Part shown: positions 56,718 to 64,000 of the stretch, one piece after another
Position numbering within the stretch: position 1 is the first letter of the stretch
How the letters are laid out: every line of letters begins with the position of its first letter
Source of the DNA: Triticum aestivum
Lineage: Eukaryota; Streptophyta; Magnoliopsida; Poales; Poaceae
Direction of reading: 5' to 3'
Assembly (NCBI RefSeq): GCF_018294505.1
Contig: NC_057807.1
Span: 165,705,582-165,769,581, forward strand
DNA: 64,000 nucleotides
The notes under the pieces: model-generated
Seen by the model: only the letters and a program-made list of their open reading frames with translations
Told to the model about the DNA's origin: nothing
Databases searched by the model: none
Program-made: the position numbers and the translations under genes

Positions 56718-57759
56718 AGTTCGACCGATAAAGATCTTTGTAGAATATGTAGGAGCCAATATGAGTATCCAGGTTCCTCTATTGGTTATAGACCGGAGAG
56801 GTGTCTCGGTCATGTCTACATAGTTCTCGAACCCGTAGAGTCCACATGCTTAACGTTCAATGACGATATAGTATTATGTGATTTGTTGACCGAATGTTGT
56901 TCGGTGTCCCGGATGAGATCACGGACATGACGAGGACTCTCGAAATGGTCAAGCGGTAAATATTGATATATAGGACGATGGTATTCGGACACCAGAAGTG
57001 TTTCAGGGGGTGTCGGGTTCTTATCGGGTCACCGGAAGTGGTTCCGGGCACCCTAGGCAAAAGATATGGGCCTTATGGGCTAAAAGGGGAAACACACCAG
57101 CCACAAGGGGTTGGTGTGCCCCCCACTTGGGTCGGCCTAGGAGGAGAAGGAAAGAGGGGAAGGGAAAGGAAAGAGTGGAATAGGATTCCCCCTTCTTTCC
57201 CTCCCCCCCCCTCTTTCCTTCCCCCTCCGACAAACATGGCAGGGGGGCGCAGCCAAGGGCAGGAGCTCAAGTAGGATTCAGACCTACTTGGGGCACCCCT
57301 AGGCCTCTCTCCTCTCCCTCCCACCTATATATATGAGGAGGGGGCACCTAGAACACCCCAAGACAATTGCCTAGCCATGTGCGACACCCCCTCCACCGTT
57401 TACACCCCTGGTCATATTTTTGTAGTGCTTAGGCGAAGTCCTGCAGAGATCACTTCACCATCACCATCACCACGCCATCGTGCTGACAGAACTCATCTAC
57501 TACCTCAATGTCTTACTGGATCAAGAAAGCGAGGGACGTCACCGAGCTGAATGTGTGCAGAACGCGGAGGTGTCGTGCGTTTGGTACTTAATTGGTTGAA
57601 GTGCGAAGAAGTTCGAGTACATCAACCGCGTTGTGAAATGCTTCCACTTTCGGTCTATGAGGGTACGTAGACACCCCCCCCTCGTTTCTATGCATCTCCA
57701 TGGATAGATCATTGTGTGTGCGTAGATTTTTTTTGTTTTCCATGCAATGATTCCCAACA
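56718..57759 (+). mobile_element. 3' part of a BARE/Angela-like Copia LTR
   Basis: The right end is TTCCCAACA at 57751-57759. The order GGAGCCAATATGAGTATCC, ACCGGAGAGGTGTCTCGGTC, GTCCCGGATGAGATC, TATATATATGAGG (TATA region near 57330) and GAACGCGGAGGTG follows what I remember of BARE/Angela/WIS LTRs, at clear divergence. The LTR start is missing; G's 3' LTR abuts on the left, so G inserted here and the left half lay on G's other side. Confidence 0.7.
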
Positions 57760-58728
57760 TTAAGTTCATGGAGAAATGGAGTAATGCAATAAGAATGATG
57801 ACATGATGTAGACGAGATCTATTCATGTAGTAATAACCCCCATCTTGTTATCCTTAATAGCAATAATACATGCATGTCTTTCTGCCCTTTCTGTCACTGC
57901 GAAAGAACACCGCAAGATCAAACCCATCACAAAGCACCTTTTCTCATGGCAAGAAAAATTGATCTAGTTGGACAAACTAAACCGAAGATTCGAAGAAGAA
58001 ATACGAGGCTATATATAATCATGCATATAAGAGATCAAAGAAGACTCAAATAATATTCATGGATATAGATCTGATCATAAACTCAAAGTTCATCGGATCC
58101 CAATGAACACACCACAAAAAGAGTTACATCAAATAGATCTCCAAGAGACCATTGTATTGAGAATCAAAAGAGAGAGAGGAAGCCATCTAGCTACTGCCTA
58201 CGGATCCATAGATGTATGATGAACTACTCATGCATCATCGGAGAGGCACCAATGACGATGATGAACCCCACGATGATGGTGTTTAGTTTGAATCTCGTGA
58301 TTTTGGAACTTGTGGCGGCTGGAATTGTGTTTCGTTGACTCCCCTAGGGTTTCTGGAATATTTGGGGATTTATAGGGCGAAGATGCAGTGCGGGAGCCCA
58401 CCGAGGTGGGCACAACCCACCTAGCACAGGCGTGCCCTAGTGGGTTGTGCTCCCCTCGGATCCCCTCTCTGGTACTTCTTTGGCCCATCTGGCGTTTTCT
58501 AGTCCAAAAAAATTCTGCAAAAGTTTCACTGTGTTTGCAGTCCATTTGGTATTAATTTTCTGCGAAGTAAAAACAAGCAAAAAACAACAACTGGCACTAG
58601 GCACTCTGTCAATAGGTTCGTCCCAAAAAATGATATAAAGGTGCTATAAAATGATTGTAAAACATCCAAAAATGATAATATAACAGCATCGAACAAGCAA
58701 AAATTATAGATATGTTGGAGAAGTATCA
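57760..58728 (-). mobile_element. 5' part of an Athila-like LTR (minus orientation)
   Basis: On the minus strand it starts TGATACTTCTCCAACATATC at 58728 and contains a TATA box (CTATAAATCCC near 58375). From memory this is an Athila-lineage (Sabrina/WHAM-type) LTR. It stops at 57760, where the Copia LTR begins. A piece of the opposite end of such an LTR, in the same orientation, is at 4821-4912. Confidence 0.6.
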
Positions 58729-59245
58729 CATAGCCTCCACGATATTTGTGTTCATGGTGATTTATATCCTACTCATGCTTGCACTCAGTGTTGATTAATC
58801 TCAATGCATGTTTATGACCGTGTCGCTCTCTAGTTCGTCGCTCCTCAATCTTTTGCTAGCCTTCACCTGTACTAAGCGAGAATACTGCTTGTGCATCCAC
58901 TTCCTTAAAACCAAAGTTGTTCCATATGAGTCCACCATACCTACCTATATGTGCTATTTACCTGCCGTTCCAACTAAATTTGCATGTGCCAAACACTAAA
59001 CCTTCAAATAATAATCTGTTTTGTAAGCCGGAATCGCTCATGTAGCGACTGGGGGCTGTCAGTATCTTCCATGCTAGGTGGGTTATTCTCACGATGAGTG
59101 TTTATTCACTTGTCATTCAAGAGAAACTGGTTGGTAATCGGGATGCCCAATTCCATGCTCAAAATCAAATAAAAAATATAATGATGAAACAAAACTACCC
59201 CAGGACTGTTGTTGGTATGGACAGTACCCGTGGATTCGGCTAGGC
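58729..59245 (+). mobile_element. Internal noncoding piece of an Athila-like element
   Basis: Plus-strand sequence starting CATAGCCTCCACGATATTTG and including GCTCATGTAGCGACTGGGGG and ATCTTCCATGCTAGG. I remember such sequence from the long untranslated region of Triticeae Athila-like elements. No coding content. Orientation and family are tentative. Confidence 0.4.
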
Positions 59246-61953
59246 TATCACGCCCAATATGCGACCCTATTCTAAAGGAACTCGAAGGTCCCACCAAGGA
59301 TAGAAGCGCATATTGGAGACGCTTTTGCAAGGTGGATATCATTACATTGTACCATTACATAATAGTTGGGGATACATACAAGAGGCATAGAATGCGACAC
59401 AAATACAACAACATCATACAAGCGATCAACATCCGACTACGGATGGAACAAAAACAGAAACTCAAACGACATCCACCCCGCTAGCCTAGGCTGCCGACCT
59501 GGAACCTATCCCCTGATCGAAGAAGAAGCAGAAGAAGAACTCCAAAGTAAGCAAACATCGCTCTCGCGTCATGATCATTGCAAAACCTGTACCTGCAACT
59601 GTTGTTGTGGTAATCTGTGAGCCACGAGGAGTCATCAATCCCATTACCATGGGTATCAAGACTAGCAAAGCTTAAAGAGTAAGGAAGGGGTAAAGTGGTG
59701 AGGTTGAAGCAGCGACTAAGCATATATGGTGACTAACTTACGCAAATAAGAGCGAGAAGAGAAGCAACGGAACGGTCGTGAAGCTAGCAATGATCAAGAA
59801 GTGGTCCTAAACTCCGACTTACGTCAGACATAACCTAAAACCGTGTTCACTTCCCGGACTCCGCCGAAAAGAGACCATCACGGCTACACACGTGGTTGAT
59901 GTGTTTTAATTCAAATCTGGTGTCTAGTTCTCTACAACCGGACATTAACAAATTCCCATCTGCCACATAACCGCGGGCACGGCTCTCGAAAGTTTATACC
60001 CTGCAGGGGTGTCCCCACTTAGCCCATCACAAGCTCTCACGGTCAACGAAGGATATTCCTTCTCCCAGGAAGACCCGATCAGTCTCGGAATCCCGGTTTA
60101 CAAGACATTTCGACAATGGTAAAACAAGACCAGCAAAGCCGCCCGATGTGCCGAAAAATCCCGATAGGAGCTGCACATATCTTGTTCTCAGGGCACACCG
60201 GATGAACACTACGTACAATTAAAACCAGACCTCAAGTTACCCCGAGGTGGCGCTGCAAGTGGCTCTAGTTCGGACCATCACTCGAAGGAGCACTGGCCTT
60301 GGGGGGGGGGTAAATAAAGATGACCCATCGGGCTCCGGAAACCCAAGGGAAAAAGGCTTAGGTAGGCAAATGGTAAAACCAAGGTTGAGCCTTGCTGGAG
60401 GAGTTTTATTCAAAGCGAACTGTCAAGGGGGTCCCATAAATCACCCAACTGCGTAAGGAATGCAAAATCAAGGAACATAACACTGGTCTGACGGAAACTA
60501 GGGCGGCAAGAGTGAAACAGAACACCAGGCATAAGGCCGAGCCTTCCACCCTTTACCAAATATATAGATGCATTAATTAAATAAGAGATATTGTGATATC
60601 CCAACATAATCCTATCCACCATGGAGCAATCTTCAACTTCACCTGCAACTAGCAACGCTATAAGAGGGGCTGAGCAAAGCGGTAACATAGCCAAGCAACT
60701 GTTTGCTAGGAAGGGTGGAAAAGGTTAGAGGCTGGCATGGCAATTTGGGAGGCTTGAAAGGCATGTGATAGGTAGCGCAGCATAGCGATAGAATGAAGCA
60801 ACTAGCATAGCAATGATAGTAGTGAGATCCAGGGTGACGGTCATCTTGCCTGAAATCCTGCAAGGGAAAGGAACGAGTCCATGAAGAAGACGAATGGACG
60901 AAGACGAACCAATCGTAGACGAACGAATCCTCATGATTGCAACGAAATAGGAACTATCGAGAAGAAGCACAACCGGAAAGAAGTAAACAACATAGTAAAC
61001 ACATAAGCATAAACATGACATGATGCACAAACAAGCATGATGCATGACAAAGTTAAATGTTGTTAACATGGCAAGAGGTGAAGCACAACAAAACTACCTA
61101 TCTAGGCAATTTAAATGAGGCCGGAAATAACAAACAACAATTCTGGAAAATCCCCATATGCAATTTACAAATTTGGTACTGCTCTGCCTAAACCATATTT
61201 TTATTGTTCTTAAATAGGGAAATAAAGTGCACCATGTTAATCTATGCATTTTTCCACCCCATTTACATATAAAGTTTATTAAAATTGGAGCTATGGTTAT
61301 TTAGTTATGAAATATGGCATTTTAGCATGTCATTTAAGAAAATTTAAACAAACAGCATTTTAAACATTTTAAACATGGATGAAAGTGGCATATTATGAAA
61401 CTAGATGAAATTCTAAGAATTTTACATGTTTAAACCATTTTAATCCGATGCACCGTTTATTAGTTATTATATGCATGAACATGGAGGGGTTTTCTACAAA
61501 TCTGTTAATTCACTGGATAAATAGACAAATCATCCTGGCAAGAAACAAACACACAACAGGCCGAATCTGTTATCGGGCCAACACGAACAGGCGCTGGGGG
61601 AGGCAGCTCACCATGGGCTCAGCCCACGCAGGCAGGAAGCAGGAGCGGTCGGGCCTGGCGCTGGCTGCGGGCCACGCAGGCGGATCAAGGCGAGGTAGGG
61701 CACGGTCAACGCGGGCTTGACCCATGTGCTAGCACTGGTCTCGCTCGATGCAGAGGAAGAAGACAGAGGAGCGAGACGCGGGCGGCTTTAGACGATGCAG
61801 GGAAACGGTGGCGCACACAGGAGGTCGAGGTTGGACGGGTTCATGGCGGGGCGGCGAGATCCAGCGGAGAAGCAGCTTGGCGGCGCCGGGCTTGAGAGGA
61901 GGCCGTCATCGGGAAACGGCGGGGACGGAGCAAGGTGGCGGCAACGCGGGACT
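59246..61953. mobile_element. Gypsy-type LTR fragment, interrupted by the CACTA element
   Basis: Starts TATCACGCCCAATATGCGAC, read as a mutated TGTCACGCCC LTR start. It includes a poly-G run at 60302-60310 and long AT-rich and GC-rich parts, with no gene. The layout (GC-rich end near 61600-61950) resembles large chromovirus LTRs in reverse. Direction is uncertain. It ends at the CACTA insertion, and the rest lies outside the window. Open frames on both strands are unsupported. Confidence 0.45.
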
Positions 61954-62652
61954 CACTACAAAAAAATACACTTCCGTGATGATATGTGTTTGTCACAGTA
62001 GGTCACGTTTTTTGTCATGCATGTACATCCATGACAAATTTATGACAGAATCAACATAGTCATACCTGTGCTGTTGTAGAAGTGTTCCATGACATTACCA
62101 AAAGTATCATCATGGAAGTGTCCACTTCCATGACGATAAATCGCGCGTCACAGAAGTGCTTTCGTCAAGGGTGACCGACACGTGGCATCCACAGTAACGG
62201 AACGCTGTTAAGCTATCGGGTCGGGTTTTGGATCCGATAACCCGTTAACAGCCCTGACCAATGGGGATTTTCCACATGTAAAATCATCATTGGCTGGAGG
62301 AAACACGTGTCTGCACATCGTTGGGACAGATGTCATCCACTCATTGGACGGAAGGCGCCTATGATACGTCGACACGTGGCACGGCCCAACAGAGGCCCAT
62401 TCCTGTGAAAAGGCCGGCCCATTTGACTTGGACAAAATGTGGCGGGCTGGCCCATGGAAAGCCTGTTAACGGCCTATTCGCATATAGCCCATTTACATCC
62501 TGCTAACCCAAGGCCCGTTACGCCCTATCCGAATTAGGCCCAGTAGCATCATCTAGGCCACGCAATATGATTCCAGCCCGTTTTCATTTCTGGCCCATGT
62601 ATGGCCCATGACGTATTTCGGCCCATATGAGGCCCTATGTAACTCTTGGCCT

Positions 62653-62762
62653 ATTAACGGCTCGTGGTGAAACTGGCCCATAATGAACAGTGTATCACTT
62701 TACACCCATTAACGGCCCGTGGTGAAACTGGCCCATAATGAACAGTCTATCACTTTATAACC
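62653..62762. repeat. 55-bp tandem duplication in the CACTA subterminal region
   Basis: ATTAACGG starts at 62653, 62708 and 62763. The two full units share GGTGAAACTGGCCCATAATG and differ at a few bases. Confidence 0.8.
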
Positions 62763-63104
62763 ATTAACGGCTCGTTATTCCGTTGGGCCGTTTCCAGCCC
62801 ATGTTATCTTTCGGCCTTCTCGGAGCCCATTTATTCTTGGGCTCATTTCCAGCATTCGTTTACTTACGACCCGTTACCGTCATTTTCTGCTTGTGGGCCA
62901 AATTCAGCCCATGGTTATAGTCGGCCCATTTGTGGTCCGTTAATACGTTGGGCCGTTTTCATAGCGTCATGAAATACGTCCTATTAACGATGGACCGTTA
63001 TGGTCGGCCCATGAACGGACGATTCCAACTCTAGCCCGTTTACGGCCATAATGCGGCCTGTTATTGGCCCATGTTATCATACTGCCCGTATAAGGCCCAT
63101 TTAT

Positions 63105-63215
63105 GATACGGCCCGTAGAAAGCCCATTGTTTCTACGACCCTTAGAAGGCCCATTGTTTCTACGGCCCGTAGATGGCCCACTGTTTCTACGGCCCGTAGG
63201 AGGCCCAGTGTCACT
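63105..63215. repeat. 27-bp tandem array in the CACTA subterminal region
   Basis: About four units with period 27 (CCCA starts near 63123, 63150, 63177 and 63204), each with TTTCTACGGCCCGTAGA-like sequence. The core is palindromic (TACGGCCCGTA). Confidence 0.8.
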
Positions 63216-63563
63216 ACAATAAATAGTAGCCCATGGTTATTGTAGCCTAGTTTTAAAAAATAGGTTATTGCAGCCACTAGCAAACCGCGGAAAAAGAACT
63301 GCAATGACTACAAGCAAACAAATAAACAAGACAACAAGGAAATAAATAAGAAAGCAACTTACGCTAGGCTATCACGGCTATCACATATTACATCCAGTGG
63401 GCATCAAAGTTCGCCACCAGTGCAAATAAACGCGCCGACAAAAGAATATACAAAACTGACAGCACTTCAAAAGGCACTAGGCCTGGCCAGGAAGGGCCCC
63501 CCAATAGCTGAAGAAGCTGAGTAGACCTCAGTTGTGTCAACGATAGATGCATCAACACTAGAT

Positions 63564-63842
63564 TTAAGGCTTGATGGTGCGCACGGCAGTCCTCTGACAT
63601 CTTATTGCATCTTTGACTTCAAGTCGGAGCTGAGCTGAAGCAAGCCTTTCCGCTTTAAGTTGAGACTGAAGAAGTCGAACTGATTGAGGCAGCGACTCCG
63701 CAGAGGTTGTCTCACACCTGCTAGTGAGTAGCTTCAACTCACTGTCTTCATCAAGACAGGACCTTGGGGTCATCTCGTTGTCCACAAGATGGTTTGGCTC
63801 ACTATCTTCCCTAAAGTTCTGCCTGGCGTAAGAGATACGACT
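63564..63842 (-). CDS. Probable last exon of a CACTA element gene
   Basis: Minus-strand frame from a splice acceptor (TTGTTTCTCTTTCAG ending at 63843) to a stop at 63566-63564, 92 codons. The peptide contains LDEDSELKLLTSR, SVRLLQSQLKAERLAS and LRLEVKDAI, a likely short coiled coil. A strong pyrimidine tract before AG supports the exon start. The rest of the gene would lie to the right, outside the window. I do not recognise it as the TNP2-type transposase core; CACTA elements often have a second gene. Position inside the CACTA end supports it being an element gene. Confidence 0.5.
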   Translation of the reverse strand, partial: SRISYARQNFREDSEPNHLVDNEMTPRSCLDEDSELKLLTSRCETTSAESLPQSVRLLQSQLKAERLASAQLRLEVKDAIRCQRTAVRTIKP

Positions 63843-64000
63843 CTGAAAGAGAAACAAGGAGACACGTAACAGGTTTCACAATTATATAAGCAAATAAATG
63901 GATATGTACTGCATAAGGAACATGTTTTTACAACTACAATTTGAAACTGGTAGTTGTTGCAAACATCCAATCAGATGTAAACAGCAAAGCAAACAGCAGT

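Larger units (their letters stand above)
61954..64000. mobile_element. One end of a CACTA (En/Spm-type) DNA transposon
   Basis: Begins CACTACAAAAAAATACACTT at 61954, the CACTA terminal motif, after ACT (possible 3-bp TSD, other side outside the window). It is followed by a subterminal region dense in GGCCCA/GGCCCGTTA words on both strands and two short tandem arrays. A probable last exon of an element gene on the minus strand comes after it. From memory the end resembles the Triticeae CACTA family Jorge; not verified. Confidence 0.75.

Noticed and set aside
63105..63215. CRISPR-like regular 27-bp repeats
   Set aside because: The units are directly adjacent with no spacers, in a plant CACTA end; they are simple tandem repeats.
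63051..63245. Plus-strand frame with a repeated Arg-Arg-Pro-Ile-Val-Ser-Thr-like peptide
   Set aside because: The repetition is just the translation of the 27-bp tandem array; there is no other coding sign.
1..64000. A host protein-coding gene, rRNA, or tRNA
   Set aside because: All recognisable coding regions belong to transposable elements; nothing else with gene structure was found by reading.

Overview
The window looks like intergenic DNA from a Triticeae grass (wheat, Aegilops, barley or rye group). I see no host gene, and almost every base can be placed in a transposable element. The LTR sequences, long chromovirus LTRs, a CACTA end and a Helitron resemble, from memory, common Triticeae repeats; no database search was possible. 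Family names are therefore tentative. Element boundaries rest on LTR pairs, target-site duplications (TSDs) and protein motifs read here.

Layout. 1-2473: end of a Tat-type Gypsy element (A), with an antisense gene and its 3' LTR. 2474-4820: 3' end of a SIRE/Maximus-like Copia element. 4821-4912: tip of an Athila-like LTR. 4913-37050: a minus-strand Tat element (B) split by insertions. B holds element C (8949-27505, TSD CTCAC), which holds element D (17167-25677, TSD CCTGC). B's 5' LTR holds element E (28874-36790), which holds solo LTR F (31046-31521, TSD GCGAC/GTGAC). 37051-56717: a large Tekay-like chromovirus (G) with about 3.9-kb LTRs. G's 5' LTR holds a LINE (38437-43495), and its reverse transcriptase holds a Helitron (46413-50270). 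56718-57759: part of a BARE/Angela-like Copia LTR. 57760-59245: Athila-like LTR and internal pieces. 59246-61953: a Gypsy LTR piece. 61954-64000: one end of a CACTA transposon.

How the parts relate. B, C and D share one LTR type of about 475 bp and a two-gene plan. A sense gag-protease gene (with RT, RNase H and integrase in C) faces a convergent antisense, intron-containing gene of unknown function that starts next to the 3' LTR. Element A shows the same antisense gene. E instead carries an antisense single-exon gene with a B3-like DNA-binding region. D is the youngest and best preserved: a 998-codon gag-protease frame is open, its antisense gene has one visible frameshift, and its LTRs differ by about 12 substitutions in 479 bp. 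C's LTRs differ by about 28 in 471 bp, which agrees with D having landed inside C. All other coding regions are decayed.

The left edges of B, G and the Copia LTR are all missing, as expected if one deletion removed the left side of the nest.
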